Shown: positions 1-9,191 of the stretch, piece after piece
Position numbering within the stretch: the first letter of the stretch is position 1
Layout of the letters: each line of letters starts with the position of its first letter
From: Granulosicoccus sp947495035
GTDB taxonomy: Bacteria > Pseudomonadota > Gammaproteobacteria > Granulosicoccales > Granulosicoccaceae
Length of the DNA: 64,000 nucleotides
Direction: 5' to 3' (one strand)
Assembly (NCBI RefSeq): GCF_050589605.1
Contig: NZ_JBNGOO010000005.1
Translations under genes and position numbers: made by a program
The notes under the pieces: model-generated
Databases searched by the model: none
What the model was told of the DNA's origin: nothing
The model's input: the letters and a program-made list of their open reading frames with translations, nothing else

Positions 1-1374
1 CGGCCGAAACTGCAACATGTGCGAGGCATGCCGCTTGAGCCCGACACCGCGCGGATCCATGACAATCAACTTGCCACCGCGCCTGGCAAACTGCTTCAGA
101 TAGGTTGCGGCAACCGGATGGTTCTCCACCGGATTGGCCCCGATGACAATGGCCACGTCGGCATGCTCTATCTCGTTGAATGTCGCGGTGACGCCGCCAC
201 CACCGACATTTTCCAGCAAGGCTGCTACCGATGATGCATGGCAAAGACGGGTACAGTGATCCACGTTGTTATGGCCAAAGCCCTGGCGGATCAGCTTCTG
301 AAACAGATAGGCCTCCTCATTGGAGCACTTGGCCGATCCGAAGCCGGCGATACGCTGGCCGGTATCATCACGCAATCTGGCCATGCCACCGGCGGCGAAA
401 GCCAGCGCCTCATCCCATTCGGCTTCGCGAAAATGAGTCAGCGGATCGGCCGGATCCACGTTCAGTCCCTTGGGTGGTGCATCCTCACGCCTGATCAACG
501 GTTTGGTGAGCCGATGCGGGTGGGAGATGTAGTCGAACCCGAACCGGCCTTTCACGCACAGGCGATTTTCATTGGACGGTCCGGCTATACCGTCCACCCA
601 GAGAATCTTCTCTTCCTTGACCTTGAACGACACCTGACAACCTACCCCGCAATACGGACAGACGCTCTTGACCTCCCGGTCGAAGGACTGACTGTCGCCC
701 ACGCCCTGCTCATCCAGCAGCACGGCCGGCATCAGTGCGCCGGTGGGACAGGCTTGCACGCATTCGCCACAGGCCACACAGGTGGACTGCCCCATGGGAT
801 CATCAAAATCGAAGGTGATCCGGGCATCGTGGCCTCGATCCGACATGCCGATGACATCGTTGACCTGTACTTCACGACAGGCTCTGACGCATAGATTGCA
901 GTGAATGCAGGCGTCCAGATTGACGCTCATGGCAAGATGCGATGCATCCGGTGCGGGTCGCCGCGACGCATCGATCGGCGGGAATCGACTGACCGAAATA
1001 TCCTGCATTGCCGCCATGTCCCAGAAGTGCGATGACTGGTCATGCGCCTCGTTCCTGGCCGGCTGATCGGCCATCAGCATCTCGACCACCATGCGCCGGG
1101 AGTGACTGGCCCGATCGCTCTGCGTGTTGACGACCATACCTTCGGTGGGCGTGCGGATACAGGATGCAGCCAGCGTTCGCTCGCCTTCAATCTCCACCAT
1201 GCAGGCCCGACAGTTGCCATCGGCACGGTAACCGCTGGCATCCTTGTGGCACAGATGCGGAATCAGCGTGCCCTGACGTTTGGCGATTTCCCACAGTGAC
1301 TCATCGACTGCGGCCGTCACCGTCTGTCCATCGAGCGTGAAAGTGACCATCCCTGCATTGTTCGAATCAGTCAT
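1..1374 (-). CDS. fdhA: Formate dehydrogenase alpha subunit, cysteine type (partial, C-terminus beyond left edge)
   Basis: Molybdenum/tungsten-bis-MGD catalytic subunit that oxidises formate to CO2. My translation of the complement starts MTDSNNAGMV at 1374, three bases after the fdhB stop. An N-terminal [2Fe-2S] ferredoxin domain carries C42, C55, C58 and C72. Two [4Fe-4S] clusters follow (CIHCNLCVRAC and CVACGECVQAC), then the molybdopterin-oxidoreductase cluster motif VCPYCGVGC. The active-site stretch reads NNVDHCTRLCHASS near 222-270. The position held by selenocysteine in E. coli FdhF is Cys here, so no Sec insertion is needed. The NuoG-like N-terminus together with the NuoEF-like partner indicates the soluble NAD-linked type. 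The gene runs off the left edge, so the C-terminal MGD-binding domain cannot be checked. Confidence 0.95.
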   Translation of the reverse strand, partial: MTDSNNAGMVTFTLDGQTVTAAVDESLWEIAKRQGTLIPHLCHKDASGYRADGNCRACMVEIEGERTLAASCIRTPTEGMVVNTQSDRASHSRRMVVEMLMADQPARNEAHDQSSHFWDMAAMQDISVSRFPPIDASRRPAPDASHLAMSVNLDACIHCNLCVRACREVQVNDVIGMSDRGHDARITFDFDDPMGQSTCVACGECVQACPTGALMPAVLLDEQGVGDSQSFDREVKSVCPYCGVGCQVSFKVKEEKILWVDGIAGPSNENRLCVKGRFGFDYISHPHRLTKPLIRREDAPPKGLNVDPADPLTHFREAEWDEALAFAAGGMARLRDDTGQRIAGFGSAKCSNEEAYLFQKLIRQGFGHNNVDHCTRLCHASSVAALLENVGGGGVTATFNEIEHADVAIVIGANPVENHPVAATYLKQFARRGGKLIVMDPRGVGLKRHASHMLQFRP

Positions 1375-1377
1375 GCT

Positions 1378-3069
1378 CTATACCTCATCCGCAAAGTGCT
1401 TCATGGTCAGGCGTATCGGGTTCGGAGCTGCCTGCCCCAGACCGCAGATGGACGCATCCACCATGACCGTACACAGATCTTCCAGCAGTGGCTTGTCCCA
1501 ACGCTCCTGTTCCATCAGCTTGACCGCCTTGCCGCAACCGACACGACACGGTGTACATTGCCCGCAGCTCTCGTCCTCGAAGAAGCGCAGCATGTTCAGG
1601 GCGGCCTCGCGAACACTGTCCTGATCCGACAGGATCACCACAGCGGCCGAGCCGATGAAGGTACCGTAAGGCTGCAAGGTATCGAAATCCATGGGTACCT
1701 CATTGATACTTGCCGGTAACAGCCCGGCGGACGGACCACCGGGCTGATACGCCTTGAACACATGACCATCGAGCATGCCACCCGCCGCCTCGATCAGATC
1801 GCTGATGGTGGATCCTGCCGGCAACAGATGTACCCCGGGGTTCTTCACCCGCCCGGAGACGGAAAACGACCGCAAACCGACTCGACCATTCTTCTCGACA
1901 CCGGAGAGAATTTCCGGCCCTTCACGGCAGATGCGCGCTATCCAGTGCAGTGTCTCGATGTTGTGAACCAGCGTCGGTCGATCGAATATTCCCTTCTGAG
2001 CCACGAAAGGCGGACGGTGTCGCGGGATGCCGCGCTTGCCCTCGATCGACTCGATCATTGCGCTCTCCTCACCGCAGATATAGGCCCCGGCTCCCCGTCG
2101 CAGGTCGATATGACCGGGCGCTACCAGGCCACTCTGTTCAAGGGCCAGGATTTCATGGCGCAGGATCTGCAGAACCGCAGGGTACTCGTCGCGCATGTAG
2201 ATGAAGCAGGTGTCTGCCTCTATGGCCCAGGCGGCAATCAGCATGCCTTCGAGAAACAGGTGCGGCTCACGCTCCAGGTGATAGCGATCCTTGAATGTGC
2301 CTGGCTCACCTTCATCGCCGTTGACGGCCAGATAGCGCGGGCCCTGCTCGGCACGCACGAACGACCACTTCTTGCCGGAAGGGAATCCGGCCCCTCCCAG
2401 CCCACGCAATCCGGCGGCGAGAATGACATCCTGCACCTCATCCGGCGTCTGTTCACCGTTGCGAAGCGCTTGCAGACGCTCGTAGCCACCGCGATGGCGG
2501 TATTCGGCAAACGTCTGATAGTCCGGTAGATGGGCGTGGGTATCGCCGGCAGCCAATGCCGCCTCTGCCTTCTCCGGGCTGGCGTGATCGATGTGATGGT
2601 GCCCCAGTTCCAGCACCGGAGCGCTATCGCAGCGTCCCATGCAGGGAGCTCGAAGCACCCGCACCTGCGCCGGATCCATGCCGGCCTGCAAGCGGCTCAA
2701 CAACTGCTGCGCGCCGGCCAGTTCACAGGCCAGAGAGTCACAGACACGAATGGTCAGCGGCGGTGGGGGGGATTCCCCTTCCCGAACCACATCGAAGTGG
2801 GCGTAGAAGGTCGCCACTTCGTAGACTTCGGCCTGCGACAGACGCATCTCATCGGCCAGGGCCCGCAAATGCGCGCTGGACAGATGACCATGGGCATCCT
2901 GTATGAGGTGCAGATGCTCGATCAGCAGGTCGGCTCGCCGCTCACGCGCGCCCAGCAACTGCCGGATCTCAGTCAGCGCCGCATCATCGACCTGACGCCC
3001 CTTGGGCGTATGGCGCCCCTTGCCCTTCCCCGATTTCCAGATTCCTGCTGCACTGCTGGACGACGTCAT
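1378..3069 (-). CDS. fdhB: NAD-linked formate dehydrogenase beta subunit (NuoE-NuoF fusion)
   Basis: Diaphorase subunit that passes electrons from formate to NAD+. In about 563 aa it fuses a NuoE-like thioredoxin-fold [2Fe-2S] domain (C110, C115, C143, C147) to a NuoF-like flavoprotein. The FMN/NADH-binding stretch starts at GLRGLGGAGFPSGKKW, and the C-terminal [4Fe-4S] motif is SCGQCTPCRVGC followed by SICGLG. I chose the ATG at 3069 because GGAGAGAGG lies 3-11 bases upstream; an in-frame start at 3114 has no such site. It is followed after 3 bases by fdhA, so the two are co-transcribed. In other organisms the E and F parts can be separate proteins (FdsG and FdsB). Confidence 0.93.
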   Translation of the reverse strand: MTSSSSAAGIWKSGKGKGRHTPKGRQVDDAALTEIRQLLGARERRADLLIEHLHLIQDAHGHLSSAHLRALADEMRLSQAEVYEVATFYAHFDVVREGESPPPPLTIRVCDSLACELAGAQQLLSRLQAGMDPAQVRVLRAPCMGRCDSAPVLELGHHHIDHASPEKAEAALAAGDTHAHLPDYQTFAEYRHRGGYERLQALRNGEQTPDEVQDVILAAGLRGLGGAGFPSGKKWSFVRAEQGPRYLAVNGDEGEPGTFKDRYHLEREPHLFLEGMLIAAWAIEADTCFIYMRDEYPAVLQILRHEILALEQSGLVAPGHIDLRRGAGAYICGEESAMIESIEGKRGIPRHRPPFVAQKGIFDRPTLVHNIETLHWIARICREGPEILSGVEKNGRVGLRSFSVSGRVKNPGVHLLPAGSTISDLIEAAGGMLDGHVFKAYQPGGPSAGLLPASINEVPMDFDTLQPYGTFIGSAAVVILSDQDSVREAALNMLRFFEDESCGQCTPCRVGCGKAVKLMEQERWDKPLLEDLCTVMVDASICGLGQAAPNPIRLTMKHFADEV

Positions 3070-3133
3070 GACCTCTCTCCAATACGTTTGTGTCATGGGA
3101 ATCCAAAACGTCAATAATTACAAATCATATTTT

Positions 3134-4048
3134 TCAATCAAGCAATTCGTTTTGCCTATCGTGAACCCGAATCGCCTCGTGCAATGCCGCAATGGCTGGC
3201 AAACTCAGTTCGTGGTCCTGCACGGCAATGCCGATTTCCTGCACCGCCTCCGGCTCGACCAGTGGCAGTCTGATGGTCTGTTCCGACAGCAACAGACTGT
3301 CGGCCAGCGATTGTGGGGCAATGGTGGCAGCCGTGCCGATGGCCACCTGGGCCAGAACCGCGGTGAAGGCATTGGTTTCCATCACCGGCTCCGGCTGCAC
3401 TCCTGCCTCCAGAAACGCATCATCCACGACTCGCCTGAAATGCATGTCCTTGCCCAGCAGACACAGAGGCAGACCAGCCGCTTCCCGCCAGCTGACCGTG
3501 CCCGTGGTGCGTGGAGCCAGCTCGGCGCTGACCAGCAATACATACCGTTCTTCATAGATGGGCTCGAAACGCAATGAACTCCCCTCCATGTACGCTCGGT
3601 AGACTATGCCTGCGTCCACCGAATAGTCACCCAGCGCCCGTACAATCTGCGAGGAGGTCTGCGACGCAATCTCGATGGCCAGCCCCGGATGCATGCTGCG
3701 CAGTCGGGTGGATATGTCAGCGGCAAAGGGCAAGGCCGTGGGCACGACCCCCAGCACCAGCTTGCCACGCAACTCGCCGCGCGCCACCTCCATGTCCTGG
3801 CGCAGTCCCTCGGCATCCACCAGCAACTTGCTGGCCCAGCGAATCACCCGCTCCCCGTCCGGGGTGAACCCCAGAAAGCGATTGCCACGTCGCACGATGG
3901 GAACGCCCAGATCCTCTTCCAGATGCCTGATTCTGGCAGAGAAGGCTGGCTGCGAGATTCCGCAATCGGCCGCAGCCTGGGTGAAATGCCGGCGACGCGC
4001 CAGCGCCAGCAGCATCTGCAGGTCGCGAATGTCCGGATAAGTGATCAT
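3134..4048 (-). CDS. LysR-family transcriptional regulator
   Basis: 304 aa, the usual LysR length. The N-terminal winged HTH spans about residues 5-65 (DLQMLLALARRRHFTQAAAD, then SQPAFSARIRHLEEDLG), followed by a linker helix and a periplasmic-binding-like effector domain. It lies directly upstream of fdhB, on the same strand and 64 bases away, so it may control the formate dehydrogenase genes; that is inference from position only. The effector is unknown. Unlike many LysR genes it is not divergent from its presumed target. Confidence 0.88.
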   Translation of the reverse strand: MITYPDIRDLQMLLALARRRHFTQAAADCGISQPAFSARIRHLEEDLGVPIVRRGNRFLGFTPDGERVIRWASKLLVDAEGLRQDMEVARGELRGKLVLGVVPTALPFAADISTRLRSMHPGLAIEIASQTSSQIVRALGDYSVDAGIVYRAYMEGSSLRFEPIYEERYVLLVSAELAPRTTGTVSWREAAGLPLCLLGKDMHFRRVVDDAFLEAGVQPEPVMETNAFTAVLAQVAIGTAATIAPQSLADSLLLSEQTIRLPLVEPEAVQEIGIAVQDHELSLPAIAALHEAIRVHDRQNELLD

Positions 4049-4123
4049 GGCAGGCTGTCATTCCAGAGGTCGACATGAGTGAGAATACAGCGGACGAACG
4101 GGTTTTCTGACGATGCGTGACGA

Positions 4124-6139
4124 TCAATTGCCGTAAACCACCTCCACCATCTGATGCCCCGTCAGCTCGGGAACGCTGAACCGGATGCGATCACCTTCTC
4201 GGGTGAATGCCAGCGTCTTTCCTTCAGGCACTGTACGCACTTCTGCAACATCTGCCGAGACCGCCATATCCACCTCGATGCCATTCAGGGTCAGCAGATC
4301 CTGGACAGGCTGGATATTGGCACCATGCAGATTGCCACGCAAGGTCGGGGTGGCGTACAGCAGATGAACGACATCGCGGTTCGACGCAGCCTGATGACGA
4401 CGAGTGACCCGCCCTGCTCTGGGCAACTCGGCCTTGATCATGCGCTCTTCCGGCAGGGCTCGGGCTATGAGCCTTTCGGCAATTTCCAGCATTGCCACGG
4501 CACCCGCCTGCTGATAGCAGGAAAACAGGGGGAAGGCGAAGTAATGGAACCCCCCTTTGCTGGCACCGGCAACATGCTGTTCCGGGTCCGGCTTGCCGGG
4601 TGCATTGACATGCCCCGAGAAATGGCGGGCACTGCGATCCATATAGGGCTCGTACACCTCGCCCAGTGATTCTCCATCGGTCAGTAGAATCTTCTGACAA
4701 GGCTGGTACATGAACAGGGGGTCGTTCACGGCATCGGCGCGCAGCTCTGATATCGGCAGGACATAGTCTCCGCCGGCATTGGCAGACTGCGACTCCCAGC
4801 GGGCACCGACATCAAAGATCAGCCCGCGCTGTTCATCAAGACCACTGTTCCCGGTAAGAAGCACATGACCACCGCCGGATACATGGTCCAGCAGGCGTTT
4901 TTCCAGCGCCGCATCCACCACGATGTCATCGGGCAGAATGATCAGCCGATAGGTCTCGAACCGACTGTCCAGATCAAGTACATCGAAAGTGAACTGACCT
5001 TCGAGCAGTACCCGCACGGCACCCGTATCGGCAGGGTTTGCACGATTGCTGGTCGCCATGACACCTGCCAGCGTTCGCGCATTGACTCCCTCGGATGACA
5101 GCAGACCGATCTCGGCGCAATTGACAGTGTCGATGGCCCAGGCTTCACGCTGGCGTATCCAGTCATAGGCCGGTGCAATGACTGCCATGGAGGAAGCGTC
5201 GATGGCGCCGGTAGGATGCAGGTGATCACCAATGGAACAACGCGCCCCTTGCGCCAGCATGGCCCCGCATTCGTAGATCAGCGCTTCGGCTTTCTTGTAA
5301 CCGCCCACCTCACCCCAGTGATAATGAAACTTGCCGGTCATTCCCAGAAAATCGAATCCCAGGGTATCGGCATAGCGGGCACTCATCGGAAAATGATCAT
5401 AGCCCCAGCCCGCGGTTGGCAGCGACTCCAGTTCCAGATGAGTGAAGAAGCGCTGATAGTGTTGGCGGGCACCACGCTGGATATGACCGGAGTTGTAGAA
5501 AACGGGCATCTTCTCATCGTGACGGCGGACTGCTGCATGTGTCTTCTCGAACAGGTTTTCCAGCGCCCAGGTGCTGAACTGCAACTGGTGCTCCGGATCC
5601 GTCCAGTCCAGCCCGTCCGCCTCCATCTGTGCCTGCGCATGAACCGAGACATTGAGCGGCTGCAGCGCGATATCGATGAAGATGCCATCACAATCGGGAA
5701 ACAGGCGCATCATCTCATCTATCTGCAGACACAGATGATCGACATAGGGTGAGGAAAAATCGAGAAAGGCCCACCCGGCACCATTGGGCGTGGTACCGGA
5801 TCTCGGTGAGCCGCCTTCGGGAGACACGATGCGCCATTCGGGATGCTCTCGGGCAGCCAGTTCATCCCAGCCGGCCGTCGTGTAGAGAGGCGCCTTGATG
5901 CCGCGTGCATGCAGTGCGTCCAGCTGCGCCCGAGTCAGATCGAATTCCAGGTGCGGATGCATGCGACCGACCTCGGTCGGATGGTAGCTGTAGCCATGAT
6001 GGCATTTGGAGAAGATGGTGACGCTGTCGACATGGGCATCGGAAAACGCCTTGCCGAAGGCATCGGCTTCGAAACGGGATCCGATACCGGGTATCAGCTC
6101 CGAGGTATGAAAATCCAGATGTATCTGACGAAATCGCAT
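4124..6139 (-). CDS. Putative glycoside hydrolase (GHL6 / beta-galactosidase trimerisation-domain family)
   Basis: About 671 aa with no signal peptide, so cytoplasmic. The N-terminus (MRFRQIHLDFHTSELIPGIG, then TIFSKCHHGYSYHPTEVG) and the segment DCDGIFIDIALQP look like the TIM-barrel of 'hypothetical glycosyl hydrolase 6' proteins. The middle and C-terminal parts resemble the GH42-type trimerisation domain (GGHVLLTGNSGLDEQ). I set the start at the ATG at 6139: an in-frame extension to 6490 would only read antisense-frame sequence of the adjacent ATPase gene. It is the last gene of the LacI-linked ABC operon, 61 bases after the ATPase, so it probably hydrolyses the imported oligosaccharide. 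The substrate and the exact catalytic acids cannot be fixed from sequence; fucosidase and galactosidase activities are both possible. Confidence 0.8.
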   Translation of the reverse strand: MRFRQIHLDFHTSELIPGIGSRFEADAFGKAFSDAHVDSVTIFSKCHHGYSYHPTEVGRMHPHLEFDLTRAQLDALHARGIKAPLYTTAGWDELAAREHPEWRIVSPEGGSPRSGTTPNGAGWAFLDFSSPYVDHLCLQIDEMMRLFPDCDGIFIDIALQPLNVSVHAQAQMEADGLDWTDPEHQLQFSTWALENLFEKTHAAVRRHDEKMPVFYNSGHIQRGARQHYQRFFTHLELESLPTAGWGYDHFPMSARYADTLGFDFLGMTGKFHYHWGEVGGYKKAEALIYECGAMLAQGARCSIGDHLHPTGAIDASSMAVIAPAYDWIRQREAWAIDTVNCAEIGLLSSEGVNARTLAGVMATSNRANPADTGAVRVLLEGQFTFDVLDLDSRFETYRLIILPDDIVVDAALEKRLLDHVSGGGHVLLTGNSGLDEQRGLIFDVGARWESQSANAGGDYVLPISELRADAVNDPLFMYQPCQKILLTDGESLGEVYEPYMDRSARHFSGHVNAPGKPDPEQHVAGASKGGFHYFAFPLFSCYQQAGAVAMLEIAERLIARALPEERMIKAELPRAGRVTRRHQAASNRDVVHLLYATPTLRGNLHGANIQPVQDLLTLNGIEVDMAVSADVAEVRTVPEGKTLAFTREGDRIRFSVPELTGHQMVEVVYGN

Positions 6140-6200
6140 GCGTCGGCTTGTCTCTTGATGTTGGCTGATGAAGCGGCGAGTGGCAGACAGTCCGAGGACG

Positions 6201-7376
6201 TCAGACCGCGCCCGCCAGCAGATGATTCGGGGCCAGTGGGTAGACACAGGTAGCGCCGCTGGAATCGAATACATAGGTGGCACGAGGATCCACCGCCATC
6301 TGCAGATTCTGCCCATGAACAGCGGGCAACTGGCAGCTACGGTGGATGGCGAAATAGCCTTCATGGGACTCGGAATCGAAGGCCCGGACGCCGTCGCAAT
6401 CCAGATACAGCAGCGTATCGCGCCCGAGACTCTCCACCACGGCAACACGCCCCTCCAGTCGCCAGTCGCTGTAGCCGTCGACATCGTCACTCACGAAGCC
6501 TTCCGGTCGTACACCGACGATCACCTCGGCACCGGCCTGCATGTTGCCGGTTGCATTGTTCTCGTGCAGCAGCGGCACCCGCAGGCATCCGGCAAGCCCG
6601 GCAGCTTCCAGATGCAGATGATCATAGTCACAGGCCTTCACGGAAGCCTTGATGAAATTCATTCTGGGCGAGCCGAGAAAGCCGGCAACGAACCGCGTGG
6701 CAGGGAAGTTGTAGAGCTCCAGAGGCGCCCCCACCTGCTCGATGACACCATCGCGCAGCACCACGATACGACTGGCCATGGTCATGGCTTCGGTCTGATC
6801 GTGCGTCACGTACACCATGGTGGCACCCAGTTCGGCATGCAGGCGTCCCAGCTCCACACGCATCTGCGAACGCAGGGCCGCATCCAGATTCGACAAGGGC
6901 TCATCGAACAGGAAGACATCCGGCGAACGGGTTATCGCTCGGCCTATTGCCACGCGCTGTTTCTGCCCGCCGGAGAGTGACTTCGGTTTCTTGTCCAGCT
7001 GACTTTCGATCCGCAGGATTCCCGCGGCACGTTGAACAGCCGCCTCCACTTCCGCTTTCGAGGCACCGCCGATCTTCAGCGCAAATCCCATATTCTGACG
7101 AACCGTCATGTGCGGGTACAGGGCGTAGTTCTGGAACACCATGGCAACTCCACGGTCGAAGGGTTCGACCCGCGAGATATCCCTGCCATCGATGGATATC
7201 TCACCGGAAGTGACACTCTCAAGGCCGGCGATGGAACGCAGCAGAGTCGACTTGCCACAGCCTGATGGACCCACCATGACCACGAACTCTCCTGAAGGCA
7301 CATCCAGGCTGACATCCCGGATCGCCTTGAAGCTGCCATAGTCCTTGATCAGATTGCGTATTTGAAGACTTGCCAT
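6201..7376 (-). CDS. Sugar ABC transporter ATPase, UgpC/MalK type
   Basis: 391 aa. Walker A GPSGCGKST is at about 36-44, the Q-loop is MVFQNYALYPHMTV, the ABC signature LSGGQKQRVAIGRA, Walker B VFLFDEPLSNLD and the switch motif VYVTHDQTEAMTM. The TOBE/OB regulatory region starts after SPRMNFI. This is the energy-coupling subunit of a CUT1-type importer; two copies would work with the two permeases encoded just upstream. The C-terminal extension beyond residue 240 is typical of ATPases that also receive regulatory input, as in MalK. It is the fourth gene of the operon. Confidence 0.95.
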   Translation of the reverse strand: MASLQIRNLIKDYGSFKAIRDVSLDVPSGEFVVMVGPSGCGKSTLLRSIAGLESVTSGEISIDGRDISRVEPFDRGVAMVFQNYALYPHMTVRQNMGFALKIGGASKAEVEAAVQRAAGILRIESQLDKKPKSLSGGQKQRVAIGRAITRSPDVFLFDEPLSNLDAALRSQMRVELGRLHAELGATMVYVTHDQTEAMTMASRIVVLRDGVIEQVGAPLELYNFPATRFVAGFLGSPRMNFIKASVKACDYDHLHLEAAGLAGCLRVPLLHENNATGNMQAGAEVIVGVRPEGFVSDDVDGYSDWRLEGRVAVVESLGRDTLLYLDCDGVRAFDSESHEGYFAIHRSCQLPAVHGQNLQMAVDPRATYVFDSSGATCVYPLAPNHLLAGAV

Positions 7377-7414
7377 ATCGGTATTCCTGTTCGTTCAGTC
7401 GCGCCCGAGCCGGG

Positions 7415-8236
7415 TCACTTGCCCAGCCCCGCCAGCGATCTGACAAAGTATTTCTGTGCAAGAATGAAGATGGTCAGAATCGGCAGAACCGCAATGGACA
7501 GTCCGGCCATGATGGCCGCCCAATCCGAAGTGAATTCTCCCCCGAGTTGCAGTATCCCTACCGTCAGCGTCTTTACCGCCGGTTTGGTCAGCATCAGCAG
7601 CGCCAGCAGAAACTCGTTCCAGATGAATACCGCCTGGAAGATCGCCGCGCTGGCAACCGCCGGCCCCATCAGTGGCAGCACGATGTGAAAGAAGGTCTTG
7701 ACCGGTCTGCATCCATCAAGCAGAGCTGCCTCTTCCAGTTCCTTCGGGAAATCCAGAAAGAAGGCATAGAACAGAATGATGGTGAAGGGTATGCCGTAGG
7801 CGGCATAGGGCAGCACGATCGCAAACAGCGAATTGAGCATGCCGGCGCCGGATACCATCTGGTACAAGGGGATGATGACGGCCTGTACCGGCACGGCAAA
7901 GCCCGCCACGATGACCAGATAGACCAGACGCATCCAGCGGCTGTCCGTTCTCGCCAGCACATAGGCTGCCATGGCGCTCACCACCACGATGACCAGCACG
8001 GACAAGGCGGTGACGAACATCGAGTTCAGCAGGAATCCGCCAACCCCGGTACCCCAGGCTCGTTCGAACGCATCGGGGGCGAAGCTTGCGGGTAAACCAA
8101 GCGGATCCAGAAAGAACTCGCGCTTGGTCTTGAATGCCCCGATGACCATCCACGCGGTTGGCAGCAGGACAAACAGACTCCACAGCGACACGAAGCCATA
8201 CAGCAACACCAGTACCCAACGAAATCGTGAACCCAT
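7415..8236 (-). CDS. Sugar ABC transporter permease, MalG type
   Basis: 273 aa inner-membrane protein with about six hydrophobic helices and the EAA loop (ELEEAALLDGCRPVKTFFHI) that docks the ATPase. The first helix is VLVLLYGFVSLWSLFVLLP. It pairs with the MalF-type permease encoded six bases upstream, forming the heterodimeric channel of a CUT1 importer. The short spacing supports translational coupling. Confidence 0.94.
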   Translation of the reverse strand: MGSRFRWVLVLLYGFVSLWSLFVLLPTAWMVIGAFKTKREFFLDPLGLPASFAPDAFERAWGTGVGGFLLNSMFVTALSVLVIVVVSAMAAYVLARTDSRWMRLVYLVIVAGFAVPVQAVIIPLYQMVSGAGMLNSLFAIVLPYAAYGIPFTIILFYAFFLDFPKELEEAALLDGCRPVKTFFHIVLPLMGPAVASAAIFQAVFIWNEFLLALLMLTKPAVKTLTVGILQLGGEFTSDWAAIMAGLSIAVLPILTIFILAQKYFVRSLAGLGK

Positions 8237-8242
8237 GTTCGC

Positions 8243-9136
8243 TCAGCTCCTTCGAGATACTTGCAGCTGCAACCAGCCCAGCAGTACGGCGATGCACAGC
8301 AGGACCACCGAAATGGCATTGGCGTATCCCATGTTGCCGAGGTTGAATGCCTGCTGGTAGATGTAGGTACCCAGTACCTGGGTGGCATTGGCCGGTCCGC
8401 CACGTGTCGTTGCAAAGATCAGATCGAACACCTTGAACCCGCCAATGGTCGTGATCAACACGGCCACGATCAGCACATTGCGTATGCCGGGCAAGGTGAT
8501 GTATCGGAAGGCCTTCAGTCCACGGGCACCGTCCAGGGCAGCCGCCTCGTACAATTCCCGGGGAATACCCTGCAAGCCCGCCAGAATCAATACCATCATG
8601 AAGCCGGTGTACTGCCACATGGCAATGATCAGAATCACCCACAGGGCAATATCCGGATCACCCAACCAGCCCTGCGTGGGGGGTTGCAGTCCCAGGGATT
8701 TGACGAGCGAGTTCAGGGCGCCCACATTCGGATCCATGATCACCAGCCAGATCAAGGCCACCGCAATGGTGGACATCACCATGGGCGCGAAGATGATCGT
8801 GCGGAATATCGTCGAGCCGCGCGGCAGTCCACGATCGAGAATCGCAGCCAGCACCGTACCGAAACCGACCTGCAGCACGATGGAACCTCCCACCATGATC
8901 AGATTGTTGCGCAGTGCCAGCCAGAAGATCGAGTCGTTCAGCGCGCGGGAATAATTGGACAGACCCGCAAACTGCCAGTTGGTGGAACCGATTCCAATGG
9001 TGAAAAAGGAGCCCGCGATGGCCAGCAATGCCGGAATCACGATGAACAGGATGACCAGTCCGAGGGCCGGCGTCAGCAATATCCAGGTGCTGACATCCGG
9101 CCCGGTGACGGGCTTGTCAAGAGAGGTGTCTGACAC
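8243..9136 (-). CDS. Sugar ABC transporter permease, MalF type
   Basis: 297 aa with six predicted membrane helices and the EAA motif (ELYEAAALDGARGLKAF). It is the first permease after the binding-protein gene, 39 bases downstream of it, and six bases ahead of its MalG-type partner. It belongs to the CUT1 family of oligosaccharide and glycerol-phosphate type importers. The large periplasmic P2 loop of enteric MalF is absent, as in most short members of the family. Confidence 0.94.
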   Translation of the reverse strand: MSDTSLDKPVTGPDVSTWILLTPALGLVILFIVIPALLAIAGSFFTIGIGSTNWQFAGLSNYSRALNDSIFWLALRNNLIMVGGSIVLQVGFGTVLAAILDRGLPRGSTIFRTIIFAPMVMSTIAVALIWLVIMDPNVGALNSLVKSLGLQPPTQGWLGDPDIALWVILIIAMWQYTGFMMVLILAGLQGIPRELYEAAALDGARGLKAFRYITLPGIRNVLIVAVLITTIGGFKVFDLIFATTRGGPANATQVLGTYIYQQAFNLGNMGYANAISVVLLCIAVLLGWLQLQVSRRS

Positions 9137-9169
9137 GGTGCTTGTCCCGATGATTCGTCAGCAGTTCCA

Positions 9170-9191
9170 GGCGGCCTATTGACCGGCCGCC
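9170..9191 (-). promoter_or_regulatory. Stem-loop at the binding-protein/permease junction
   Basis: GGCGGCC and GGCCGCC form a perfect 7-bp stem over an 8-base loop. It overlaps the stop codon of the binding-protein gene and precedes the permease gene. Such hairpins are common in ABC importer operons, where they stabilise the upstream message and raise binding-protein levels. The role here is inferred from position. Confidence 0.4.

Noticed and set aside
238..894. 218-aa plus-strand frame at the left end
   Set aside because: It is antisense to fdhA, whose minus-strand reading shows all iron-sulfur and active-site motifs. The plus-strand product has no family resemblance.
6140..6490. N-terminal extension of the glycoside hydrolase
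   Set aside because: The added 117 residues are antisense-frame sequence overlapping the ATPase gene and show low-complexity shadow composition; the family N-terminus begins at the ATG at 6139.
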